NCBI GenBank assembly: GCA_964652835.1
Contig: CAZZCB010000006.1
Location: 1 to 45,810, forward strand
Origin: JAUPTX01 sp964652835
GTDB lineage: Bacteria; Patescibacteriota; Minisyncoccia; Phycocordibacterales; CSBR16-119
DNA: 45,810 bases
Direction: 5' to 3'
The notes beneath the pieces were generated by a model. That model was given only the letters and a program-made list of their open reading frames with translations, did no database searches and was not told the DNA's origin. Position numbers and translations under genes: made by a program. Positions 34,820 to 42,489 of the stretch are shown in pieces. Positions within the stretch are counted from its first letter, which is position 1. Every line of letters starts with the position of its first letter.

Positions 34820-34845
34820 AAAAGGCCCCGACAACGGGGCCTTTT
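34820..34845 (+). terminator. Bidirectional terminator between the secreted gene and ileS
   Basis: 11-bp perfect stem AAAAGGCCCCG / CGGGGCCTTTT with an ACAA loop. Confidence 0.92.
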
Positions 34846-34856
34846 CTACTTTTTAA

Positions 34857-37800
34857 TTATTTTTTAACAGAAACGACAAAGGAAACGTTTCCTGTGTTTA
34901 TTTCACTTCCCTCTTTCTTTACGAAAACGATCTCTTTTACGCCAGCTGTTTTTTTAAGATCAGATTCAAAAATATTAACTATTTCTTTGCCGGTCTCATC
35001 TGTGTCTACGAATAAAGTAACAGAGTCTTCAGGATTTAAGTTCGCATCTTTTCGAAGCGACTGAACAAAACGCAGAAGCTCACGGAAATCACCCTCCTTT
35101 CTTAAGTCATCTGTTATTTCCGTATCGAGTGAAAGAGTCTCACCAAACAAAACTTCTTTTACATTTACTTCATCTTGTATGAGCTCTAAATAATCTTTCG
35201 AAAGTTTTTCTGTGATAGTCAAAGATTTAAGAGGTTGTTTTACTTTTATATTTAATTTTTGACGCTCCATAAGCCCCAAAGAAACAATTTCTCTCGTAGT
35301 CTTCATATCTTTCAGAACCTTTTTATCAAATCTTTTTCCTTTCGGCCAAGTTTCAAGGTGAACTGACTCAAATTTGTCTGACACCGCTCGGTAAACTTCA
35401 TCTGCAACGAAAGGTGTGTACGGAGCCATAAGTCTTGAGATTTCTCTAAGAACGAATCTTGTCACCGCAAGAGAATCTTCTCTGTCAGATTTGTCATCAC
35501 TTTTAAATCTATCTCGTGAACGTCTAACATACCAGTTAGAAAGGTCGTCAATAAAATCTATAATCGGTCTTGCTCCCCTATCTATTTCATAACCATTTAA
35601 ACTTTCTGTAACTTCTTTTATTGTTTCATCAAGTCTTGCGATAATCCACGCGTCTAGGATATTTTTTCTTCTTGGTTTTCCTTTTTCAGAATTTTCATAC
35701 ATTTGCCAGAAAGACAAAACGTTTCGAAGTCTTCCCATAACTTTACTTTGAAGCTCACTTACTCCTTTTTCAGAAAAAGCCAGGTCTTCACCGCGCACAG
35801 CCTGAGAATTCATAAGGAAAAGTCTGATGGCGTCTGCTCCGTATTTGTTTATCATGTAATCCACTTCTGGATAATTCTTCAACCTCTTAGACATCTTCTT
35901 ACCATCTTCTGCCAAGACCAATCCGTTCACCAAAACATTTTTATATGGAGACTTATCAAAAAGCGCTGTTCCTAAAACAAGCATTACGTAAAACCATCCA
36001 CGAGTCTGGTCGAGACCTTCGGCGATAAAGTCAGCTGGAAAACCTTTTGATTTTTTGAAAAATGAACCAAGAGGATCAAAGCCGTCTTTTTGGAAAGGAT
36101 AGTTTTGTTGTGCGTAAGGCATTGAGGCTGAATCGAACCAAACATCGAAAACATCTTCTACTCTTTTAAATTTCTTACCGTCTTTTTCTATAATAAAATT
36201 ATCGATATACGGTCTGTGTAGATCGAGCTCTGTCTTTCTGTCTGTGTCGATATAGAATACCGTCGGCTTTGCGTGGACATCTACACTCTTGTCGTAAATA
36301 ACTTCAGCTTGCTCATTTGTCAGCTTTTGAATTATTTTTTGACCGAGAACGTTTATTCCCATATGAGAAACCACCACGACAGTTTTACCTTTGTGCTCTG
36401 TTAGAATCTTGTCGATAACTTTTTTAACTCTTCTTTCTACATCAAGCCAAGACTCTCCCATGTGTCCACGCTTTGCCACGTATCTCTCTTCCGCAGAAAG
36501 AGCCAGGTATGCGTCGCGCTCTTTTTTAATATCTTTATCGTGTATTGTTTTTCCATCCCAAGTTCCGCTGTCTACTTCTAAAAGACCCGCTTCGTCTTCG
36601 ACAGAAACACCGCCGAGGTTTTTAGAAATTATTTCTGCTGTTTGTTTTGTTCTTAGAACTGGCGAAGAGTAGATCAAATCCACTCCGTGATTTTTCAAAA
36701 ATTCACCAGCTTCTTTTGCTTGCTTCTCCCCTTTTCTTGTAAGAGGAAAATCGTTTATTTCATCTGTAAAAAGCCCTATTAGGTTTTTTACGCTTTGTCC
36801 GTGACGAACAAAAATAATTTTAGTTACTTTTTCTCCTGCATGTTTTTTCAAATCTTCTCGTGAATTCAAAACAAGAGTATCTTGTCCGTCTTCTGACTGC
36901 CAAACAGGAAGAGGTGTGCCCCAGAAACGACTTCGTGAAAGAGCCCACTCACGAGCACCTTCGAGCCAGTTTCCAAAACGACCGTCACGCAGGTTTCCTG
37001 GAACCCATTTTGTTTTTGCATTATTTAACACTAATTGATCTTTTATTTTTGGAGTATTTAAAAACCATGAATCAGAAGCGTAGTTTATAAGTGGAGTATC
37101 ACATCGCCAACAGTGAGGATAGCTGTGATTTATTTTTTCTTTTGAAAAGAGGACTCCGCTGTGTGCCAAGTGTTTTATAATCTCGACGTCGCTAGATGTG
37201 TGATCTTCTTTTGGTTTTACGAAAAGCCCCGCAAAGTCTTTTACTTCTGGTTTAAAATGTCCACTTTTGTCCACGTGTTGAACGAACGGTAAGTTGTTTT
37301 TCTTACCAAGCTCCATATCGTCAGACCCGAAAGCTGGAGCGATGTGAACCACACCTGTACCGTCCTCTGTCGTCACAAAATCACCGCCGTAAATCTTCCA
37401 GCCGTTTTGGCGGTTTACCAAACTTTCATCTTTTGAGTAGTAATCAAAAAGAGGTTTATATGATTTCCCTATCAATTCCTTTCCTTTTAATTCTGAAACG
37501 ATTTCAAAATTTTTATCTTTTAGAACTTTATCTTTCAGCGCTTTTGCAAGTATGAAAAATTCATTTTCGATTTTTACTTTTACGTATTCAACTTCTTCTC
37601 CTACAGCCAAAGCAACGTTCCCTGGAAGTGTCCATGGAGTTGTTGTCCAAGCAAGCACGAAAACTCCGGGCTCGTCTACCAGCTCAAACTTCGCAGTCAC
37701 AGACAAATCTGCGATGTCTTTGTATCCTTGATTCACTTCAAAGTTCGCCAGCGTCGTCTCACAACGAGGACAAAGGTGCATTGGTTTAAAACCTTTTGTG

Positions 37801-38333
37801 ATTAAATCTTTTTTATACAGCTCAGAAAAAATCCACCATCCTGTTTCCATAAAAGAAGGCTGCATACTCATATATGGATCATCCATATCCACCCACCTTC
37901 CTACCCTCGGAATAGTTTCTTTCCAAACTTTTTCATACCGAAGAACGCTCGCTCTCGCTGCTTCGTTAAACTTTTCAATACCGAAATTTTCGATGTCTTT
38001 TCTAGTTTCGAGACCAAGTTCTTTTTCTATCAAATTTTCTATTGGCAAACCATGACAATCCCAACCCCAACGTCTAGGCACCCTGTATCCTTGCATTGTT
38101 TTAAATCTTGGAATCACATCTTTCATCGTCCCCGCAAGTAAATGTCCATGATGAGGCGTTCCTGTGGCAAAAGGCGGACCATCATAAAAAACAAATTCGC
38201 CTTTTGGGGATTTTTTCTCAAGACTTTTTTTGAAAATCTTGTTTTCGTTCCAAAACTTAAGTATTTGCTCTTCTTTTAATGAAGCCTCTGATTTTTCTAA
38301 ATTTTCATTTTTAGGGTCTGCTTGTTTTTCCAT
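34857..38333 (-). CDS. ileS: Isoleucyl-tRNA synthetase (type 2) with an inserted histidine-phosphatase domain
   Basis: An 1158-residue enzyme that charges tRNA-Ile, with HIGH-type HHGH (61-64), the editing region (about 200-400), DVWFDS (730-735), KMSKR (813-817, the eukaryote-like form) and a helical anticodon-binding part. Between the NSREDLKKHA segment (490-499) and LHRPYIDNF (705-713), where other IleRS enzymes have a short link, lies a complete histidine-phosphatase domain (about 503-672). It shows RHG (510-512), LIYSSPVLRTKQTAE with Arg561, Glu586 in LLEVDSGTWDG, and VVSHMG with His657. All expected catalytic residues are present. The frame runs unbroken through both junctions. The C-terminal zinc finger of type 1 bacterial IleRS is not seen. 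Whether the phosphatase acts on tRNA, nucleotide or other phosphate is unknown. Confidence 0.95.
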   Translation of the reverse strand: MEKQADPKNENLEKSEASLKEEQILKFWNENKIFKKSLEKKSPKGEFVFYDGPPFATGTPHHGHLLAGTMKDVIPRFKTMQGYRVPRRWGWDCHGLPIENLIEKELGLETRKDIENFGIEKFNEAARASVLRYEKVWKETIPRVGRWVDMDDPYMSMQPSFMETGWWIFSELYKKDLITKGFKPMHLCPRCETTLANFEVNQGYKDIADLSVTAKFELVDEPGVFVLAWTTTPWTLPGNVALAVGEEVEYVKVKIENEFFILAKALKDKVLKDKNFEIVSELKGKELIGKSYKPLFDYYSKDESLVNRQNGWKIYGGDFVTTEDGTGVVHIAPAFGSDDMELGKKNNLPFVQHVDKSGHFKPEVKDFAGLFVKPKEDHTSSDVEIIKHLAHSGVLFSKEKINHSYPHCWRCDTPLINYASDSWFLNTPKIKDQLVLNNAKTKWVPGNLRDGRFGNWLEGAREWALSRSRFWGTPLPVWQSEDGQDTLVLNSREDLKKHAGEKVTKIIFVRHGQSVKNLIGLFTDEINDFPLTRKGEKQAKEAGEFLKNHGVDLIYSSPVLRTKQTAEIISKNLGGVSVEDEAGLLEVDSGTWDGKTIHDKDIKKERDAYLALSAEERYVAKRGHMGESWLDVERRVKKVIDKILTEHKGKTVVVVSHMGINVLGQKIIQKLTNEQAEVIYDKSVDVHAKPTVFYIDTDRKTELDLHRPYIDNFIIEKDGKKFKRVEDVFDVWFDSASMPYAQQNYPFQKDGFDPLGSFFKKSKGFPADFIAEGLDQTRGWFYVMLVLGTALFDKSPYKNVLVNGLVLAEDGKKMSKRLKNYPEVDYMINKYGADAIRLFLMNSQAVRGEDLAFSEKGVSELQSKVMGRLRNVLSFWQMYENSEKGKPRRKNILDAWIIARLDETIKEVTESLNGYEIDRGARPIIDFIDDLSNWYVRRSRDRFKSDDKSDREDSLAVTRFVLREISRLMAPYTPFVADEVYRAVSDKFESVHLETWPKGKRFDKKVLKDMKTTREIVSLGLMERQKLNIKVKQPLKSLTITEKLSKDYLELIQDEVNVKEVLFGETLSLDTEITDDLRKEGDFRELLRFVQSLRKDANLNPEDSVTLFVDTDETGKEIVNIFESDLKKTAGVKEIVFVKKEGSEINTGNVSFVVSVKK

Positions 38334-38342
38334 ATTAGCTTT

Positions 38343-38351
38343 ATCTTATCA
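38343..38351 (-). promoter_or_regulatory. Extended -10 of ileS
   Basis: TGATAAGAT on the minus strand, 9 nt before the ATG. The -35 position falls in the hairpin at 38358-38378. Confidence 0.55.
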
Positions 38352-38357
38352 CACAGG

Positions 38358-38378
38358 GCGGGCTTTATAAAAGCCCGC
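38358..38378. repeat. 9-bp perfect hairpin between divergent ileS and 38425 gene
   Basis: GCGGGCTTT-ATA-AAAGCCCGC. No gene ends here; it occupies the -35 region of ileS. Confidence 0.7.
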
Positions 38379-38424
38379 GGATTTGCCTTTAAATCTGGTA
38401 AAATATAGTAAAAGCACATGAGCC

Positions 38425-38649
38425 ATGAAATTCACAATCATTAAACCAGCAACTAAAGAAAAGACTGACGAAGAAAAAATGCTCGAAATTATGAGAAACT
38501 GCATGGAGCACAAGAACGAAACGTATAGCATGGAAAAACTTTTAGGCTTGTGCCGGGTTTCATTCCTGTCCACCTACGGCAGAAGTTTCAAAAGTAAGAT
38601 GAGCATGGAAGATCTTTGGCAAAAGGCAAAGAAGCCAAAAGCGAGCTAG
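38425..38649 (+). CDS. Small protein of unknown function
   Basis: A 74-residue soluble, Lys/Glu-rich protein with two Cys and many Met. I do not recognise it. It opens MKFTIIKPATKEKTDEEK and contains MLEIMRNCMEHKNETYSMEK. A TGGTAAAAT extended -10 box lies 20 nt upstream. The stop codon TAG lies in the loop of a good terminator, which supports the reading frame and strand over the overlapping minus-strand frame. Two helices are likely; a small regulatory or binding protein is one guess. Confidence 0.62.
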   Translation: MKFTIIKPATKEKTDEEKMLEIMRNCMEHKNETYSMEKLLGLCRVSFLSTYGRSFKSKMSMEDLWQKAKKPKAS

Positions 38650-38664
38650 CTTTTGGTTTTATTT
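38635..38664 (+). terminator. Terminator overlapping the stop of the small gene
   Basis: CCAAAAGC (38635-38642) pairs with GCTTTTGG (38649-38656), followed by TTTTATTTTT. The stop codon occupies the end of the loop and the first base of the right arm. Confidence 0.88.
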
Positions 38665-38670
38665 TTAAAC

Positions 38671-38699
38671 TTGACATATAGATTACAATACTGTATAAT
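38671..38699 (+). promoter_or_regulatory. Perfect-consensus promoter of the 122-residue gene
   Basis: TTGACA (38671-38676), 17 bp, TATAAT (38694-38699): both hexamers and the spacing are ideal. ATG follows 26 nt later. Confidence 0.93.
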
Positions 38700-38725
38700 G
38701 CGAACAAATAATTAAACCTGTACAC

Positions 38726-39094
38726 ATGAACGGATACGAAATTCGCAGGTTCAAAACTGCCAAAGGAAACTTCTTCGTCTACGAAGTAGACACGCTGACC
38801 GGGTCAGTAGACAATCCTCTCATCATTGGCGAGGGTTACTATGTTGATCCAGAGGGTAAACCTCTTGGAACAAGGGAAACGGCTCGAAGAGATGACGCGA
38901 TGTACGAGCGAAATATCGCCGAAATGACCCAAGGCGACAACTTCAAGGAGGAGGCAATCAAAGGCCCTCTCGCGGAAGAGCTGTCGAATCTGTTCGACCG
39001 GAGGATCCCAAAGCAAAGAACCTTCGGAGCACCGAAAGAGAGGTACAGCCCGTTCGCAGTACTCGAATCACTTCGAGAAAAGATGGGCAGATAA
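38726..39094 (+). CDS. 122-residue protein of unknown function behind an ideal promoter
   Basis: A soluble protein with no signal peptide or membrane helix. It is rich in Arg, Glu and Gly. The N-terminal part looks like a beta-hairpin unit (GYEIRRFKTAKGNFFVYEVD, then PLIIGEGYYVDPEGK), and the second half is helical (EEAIKGPLAEELSNLF, then the final FAVLESLREKMG). I cannot name the family. The promoter is a perfect consensus, and the private terminator is strong, so expression should be high. The leader is A/C-rich with no Shine-Dalgarno sequence. Its GC and codon use differ from argS and ileS on both sides. Confidence 0.72.
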   Translation: MNGYEIRRFKTAKGNFFVYEVDTLTGSVDNPLIIGEGYYVDPEGKPLGTRETARRDDAMYERNIAEMTQGDNFKEEAIKGPLAEELSNLFDRRIPKQRTFGAPKERYSPFAVLESLREKMGR

Positions 39095-39117
39095 CCATCG
39101 CCCCACAGAACAAGAAC

Positions 39118-39149
39118 GAGCCCCAGCCAAACCGGGGCTCTTCATTTTT
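39118..39149 (+). terminator. Terminator of the 122-residue gene
   Basis: GAGCCCC / GGGGCTC with a 9-nt loop, followed by TTCATTTTT. Confidence 0.88.
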
Positions 39150-39185
39150 ATTCTAAACACTAACAACTATAAACTTAAGACTGTC

Positions 39186-40886
39186 CTACATCCTCTCAGG
39201 TGACTCAATACCTAAAAGATAAAGTCCGTTTTTGAGCGTCATGGCTGTTTTTTCTACAAGCGTCAGGTAGAAGCCTGCGTTTTCATTTTCCTTGTCTAGA
39301 ACTTTTGTATTTCCATACCAAGAATTAAAAGCCCGAGAAAGATTTAAAAGATAGGTTGCAACTGTGTGCGGAGCCCAGTTTGCCACAGAAGTTTCAGTCA
39401 CTTCAGAAAATCTGTAAAGAGTTTTTTCAAGTTCTGACGGCGTCCAAGAACTTTCCGGCATATCTTTTTTTACAAAGCCTTCTGATTTTGCTTTTTCTAA
39501 AAGAGAGTTACACCTTGCAACTGTATACTGAATATACGGACCAGAATCACCCTCAAAAGAAAGCGAAGTTTCTGGATCAAAATTTATATTCTTCCCTGCC
39601 TCTGTTTTAAGTATCGTAAATTTAATAGCAGAGATAGCTATTTTGTCTGCCATTTCTGCGTTTCTTTCTGACATTCTATCCATGGCCTCCTCACAAACAG
39701 TGTTTAAAATATCTGTAGCCAATGGAACGCCTCCCAAACGTGAAGACATTTTCGCGCCTTTAAAACTCATTCTGCCGTGAGTTCGGTGAATCGTTTTTTC
39801 TTTCCATTCTGGATTTATCTGACCCGCGGCATTTGATACAACTTTAAAATATTCTTTTTGCTCATGATCTGTAACAAATAAAGATATGTCAGGATTCCAT
39901 TTTGAGAATTTTAAAGAAAGAAGTCCGATATCCTTTGCTTCATAGGTTGGAAAACCTTCCTTGTTTATGAAAACTCTAGTGTGAAGTCCGAATTTTTCAC
40001 CTTCGAAAATTATCGCGCCTTCACTTTCTGTAAAAACTTTTGGAGTATTTTTTCTAACAATCTCTTCCCCGGTAGCTCCCGCCTCACTTTCAAAAATAAA
40101 AGCATCAAAACGAGAACCGAGTCTGTGTACCACGTGCTCAAAATATGAAAGATTTAAGTCCTTTCCTGTTTTATATATTTTATATTCCTCTGAAGACTGA
40201 TCACTTATTATTTTTTTATAAACCTCTCTAACTTCTTTTTGAACATCTTCACTATCTTCAAAAGCTTTTGTCCCAGCAACGTATGCGTCACCTAAAGTGG
40301 CCATGATAGCTCCATCTAAATCTGTCTTTTGCTCGGTAAGATATTTTTCTCCACCTTTTCTTTTAATCTCCCAGACCGCCTTCGCAATACCAAGAGAGAT
40401 ATCTGAAGGATATGAAATCTTCGTCACATTTGCGCCAGAGAACTGCGCGAGACGTGTTATCGACTCACCGATAGTGTTGTTCATCATGTGCCCAATATGG
40501 AAAGGTTTAAAAAGGTTCGGACTTGAGTGTTCAACTAAAATCTTTTTACCTTGGTAAATATTTAATTTGCCAAAATTTTCATCGATAGAGTTTATAGATT
40601 CTTTAAAAAAATTTTTAGATAAAAAGAAGTTTATAAATCCAGGGCCAGCTACTTCTGTTTTTTCTATTAGTTCACTTCCAGATATTTTATTTTTTATATC
40701 TTCTGCTAAAAACTTAGGATTTTGTTTTCTTTCTTTTGCCAAAACCATTGCGATGTTTGTAGAAAAATCCCCGAAAGAAAGGTCATCTGGGTGCTCTAAA
40801 TGAACAGTCGGCGCACTGAGTCCGATTTTCCCTAAAGCTTCTTTTATTAAATTTTCTATTTCTTTTTTAATTTCCATTTTAGACAT
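39186..40886 (-). CDS. argS: Arginyl-tRNA synthetase
   Basis: A class I synthetase of about 566 residues. The Add1 domain (to about 85), the HIGH motif in SSPNLFKPFHIGHMM, and AKMSSRLGG in the KMSKS place are clear. The DALR anticodon-binding domain ends the protein (YTVARCNSLLEKA, then LSRAFNSWY). I chose ATG 40886 (MSKMEIKKE), which overlaps the dut stop by 8 bases; ATG 40877 three codons later is also possible, and longer readings run into dut. It is co-transcribed with dut. Confidence 0.96.
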   Translation of the reverse strand: MSKMEIKKEIENLIKEALGKIGLSAPTVHLEHPDDLSFGDFSTNIAMVLAKERKQNPKFLAEDIKNKISGSELIEKTEVAGPGFINFFLSKNFFKESINSIDENFGKLNIYQGKKILVEHSSPNLFKPFHIGHMMNNTIGESITRLAQFSGANVTKISYPSDISLGIAKAVWEIKRKGGEKYLTEQKTDLDGAIMATLGDAYVAGTKAFEDSEDVQKEVREVYKKIISDQSSEEYKIYKTGKDLNLSYFEHVVHRLGSRFDAFIFESEAGATGEEIVRKNTPKVFTESEGAIIFEGEKFGLHTRVFINKEGFPTYEAKDIGLLSLKFSKWNPDISLFVTDHEQKEYFKVVSNAAGQINPEWKEKTIHRTHGRMSFKGAKMSSRLGGVPLATDILNTVCEEAMDRMSERNAEMADKIAISAIKFTILKTEAGKNINFDPETSLSFEGDSGPYIQYTVARCNSLLEKAKSEGFVKKDMPESSWTPSELEKTLYRFSEVTETSVANWAPHTVATYLLNLSRAFNSWYGNTKVLDKENENAGFYLTLVEKTAMTLKNGLYLLGIESPERM

Positions 40887-41304
40887 TCCCCGTTGAACCT
40901 TCTCTCCCTTCCCCACGAACAGCATCTGAAAGCTCTGATACTTCTTTTATATCACAATCTTCAAACTTTTGGATAATCATCTGCGCGACTTTTTGACCTT
41001 TTTCTATTATCTGTTCATTTTTTCCGGTATTAAGTAGAGACATTATAATCTCCCCGCGATATCCAGAGTCTATAACTCCACCCATTACTTTTAAATTTTT
41101 ATTAAAAGAAATAGAAGATTTGTCCCAAATAAGCCCCACATGACCTTCTGGAATTTCAATAGCCACGCCAGTTTTTACATTTACCTGAGCGCCCGGCAGA
41201 AATACAGCCGTCTCAATAGCAAAAAAATCAATCCCCGCGTCACCCGGATGACCCTTTGAAGGAAGCTTAGCTTCAGAATTTAGCTTTTTGACTTTGAGAT
41301 TCAT
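40879..41304 (-). CDS. dut: dUTP diphosphatase (trimeric dUTPase)
   Basis: A 141-residue enzyme that turns dUTP into dUMP and pyrophosphate, keeping uracil out of DNA and feeding thyA. Family motifs are in order: motif 1 HPGDAGIDF, motif 2 WDKSSIS, motif 3 GGVIDSGYRGEI, motif 4 GQKVAQMII, and motif 5 GREGSTGN near the end, a short form of the nucleotide-closing tail. The gene starts 6 nt after a TG-G-TAAACT box. It overlaps the argS start. dut, glyA, thyA and folA lie within 5 kb. Confidence 0.96.
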   Translation of the reverse strand: MNLKVKKLNSEAKLPSKGHPGDAGIDFFAIETAVFLPGAQVNVKTGVAIEIPEGHVGLIWDKSSISFNKNLKVMGGVIDSGYRGEIIMSLLNTGKNEQIIEKGQKVAQMIIQKFEDCDIKEVSELSDAVRGEGREGSTGNV

Positions 41305-41310
41305 AGTTCT

Positions 41311-41319
41311 AGTTTACCA
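41311..41319 (-). promoter_or_regulatory. Extended -10 of dut-argS
   Basis: TGGTAAACT on the minus strand, 6 nt before the ATG. Confidence 0.6.
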
Positions 41320-41352
41320 TATTAGAATATGATAATATAAAAGAAAAACGTC

Positions 41353-41916
41353 ATGGGATTCCCAACAACAACAGACAAGCAATATCCCTTGATCATCGCT
41401 GAGCTCTTAGAGCTTTTCGGTAAAAAGGCAAAGGATTACGGCACAGCGTGGCGTATTCTTCGCCTTCCCTCCCTGACTGACCAGATCTTTATCAAGGCTC
41501 AACGTATTCGAACCTTGCAACAGACAAAAGAGAACAAGGTCGGAGACGACATTAAGGGCGAACTCATAGGCATCGCCAACTACTCTGCCATGGCGCTCGT
41601 CCAAATGAACCTAGGCATAGCAGATACCCCAGACCTAGCCGCCGAGAAAGCTAGCGAGTTGGTTCGTGAGCAGTTCAACAAGGCGAAGAATCTCATGTTC
41701 AATAAGAACCACGACTACGGAGAAGCGTGGCGAAGCATGAGAATAAGCTCGATTGTCGACCTTATTCTAATGAAACTCCTTCGAATCAAGCAGATCGAAG
41801 AGAATCAAGGCAAGACACTAGCCTCCGAAGGTGTCGATGCGAACTACCTCGATATGATCAACTACGCGGTTTTCGCGTTGATCCATATTAAGGAAGGCAA
41901 AGACTCGATGAACTAG
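41353..41916 (+). CDS. DUF1599 (nucleotide modification associated domain 1) protein, tandem copy
   Basis: A 187-residue soluble protein that I assign to DUF1599 by its motifs. Two related halves each carry the signature: KDYGTAWRILRLPSLTDQ (from residue 32) with KAQRIRTL, and HDYGEAWRSMRISSIVDL with KLLRIKQI. Each is followed by a helix with the pattern DMINYAVFALIHI / GIANYSAMALVQM. The family is common in Bacteroidetes and has been proposed to act in nucleotide or DNA-base modification; no reaction is proven. The gene is single, with its own terminator, and richer in GC than dut and the HIT gene on both sides. It is divergent from dut. Confidence 0.8.
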   Translation: MGFPTTTDKQYPLIIAELLELFGKKAKDYGTAWRILRLPSLTDQIFIKAQRIRTLQQTKENKVGDDIKGELIGIANYSAMALVQMNLGIADTPDLAAEKASELVREQFNKAKNLMFNKNHDYGEAWRSMRISSIVDLILMKLLRIKQIEENQGKTLASEGVDANYLDMINYAVFALIHIKEGKDSMN

Positions 41917-41931
41917 CACCACATGAATTAC

Positions 41932-41955
41932 AAAGGCCCGTGAAAGCGGGCCTTT
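41932..41955 (+). terminator. Bidirectional terminator after the DUF1599 gene
   Basis: AAAGGCCCG / CGGGCCTTT, 9 bp, 6-nt loop, T-rich tail. It also serves the convergent HIT gene. Confidence 0.9.
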
Positions 41956-41967
41956 CTTTATAGGAAA

Positions 41968-42468
41968 CTAAATTTTTACTTCTCTTAAACCTTCAGCAAG
42001 TTTTTTTAAATCTTCATCTTTTGCTCGTGGCCCACCACCAGAAGAAATCCATCCTTCATATTTTTCAAACCAAAACTCTTTACCAGATAATATCTGCTTC
42101 CACTCTCCTTTTTTCATATATTCAGTTCCGTGCATTGGTACTAATTTAATATGAGCGTGATCTATCCCTGTTCCTTCCATGATTACACCAACTCTTCCAA
42201 CGTCTTCAAAATAATTTTCTAAAATTTTAGCAACGTGTTTTGATGCAATAACAAATCTTTGAAGGACTTCATCTGGCATTTTAAAAACATCGCTCCCATA
42301 ATGATCTTTTGGAATAACAACTGAAAACCCCTCTGTGTTTGGATCGATAGCCAGAAAAGCCATAAACTCTTCATTTTGCCAAAATTTTCCAGGAGTATTA
42401 AATTCACCCGAAACTATTTTACAAAAAATACATTCACCTTTTTTAGTTTTTGATTCGTATTTAGCCAT
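41968..42468 (-). CDS. HIT-like family protein with altered His triad
   Basis: A 166-residue protein. It opens with a CIFCKIVSGEF block, as in Hint/Fhit-type proteins, and has FLAIDPNTEGFSVVIPKDHY. The motif near residue 124 is DHAHIKLVP: two His in place and Lys where the third His of H-x-H-x-H should be. The family cleaves nucleoside phosphoramidates or dinucleotides through the middle His, which is kept. The C-terminal 40 residues are an extra basic tail. It is 21 bp after glyA and probably co-transcribed with it. Confidence 0.86.
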   Translation of the reverse strand: MAKYESKTKKGECIFCKIVSGEFNTPGKFWQNEEFMAFLAIDPNTEGFSVVIPKDHYGSDVFKMPDEVLQRFVIASKHVAKILENYFEDVGRVGVIMEGTGIDHAHIKLVPMHGTEYMKKGEWKQILSGKEFWFEKYEGWISSGGGPRAKDEDLKKLAEGLREVKI

Positions 42469-42489
42469 AAGATTATTTTTAATTTAAAT

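Noticed and set aside
38349..38573. Minus-strand hydrophobic frame opposite the 74-residue gene
   Set aside because: The terminator and the -10 box fit the plus-strand gene; the minus frame would contain the ileS upstream hairpin and has no promoter.
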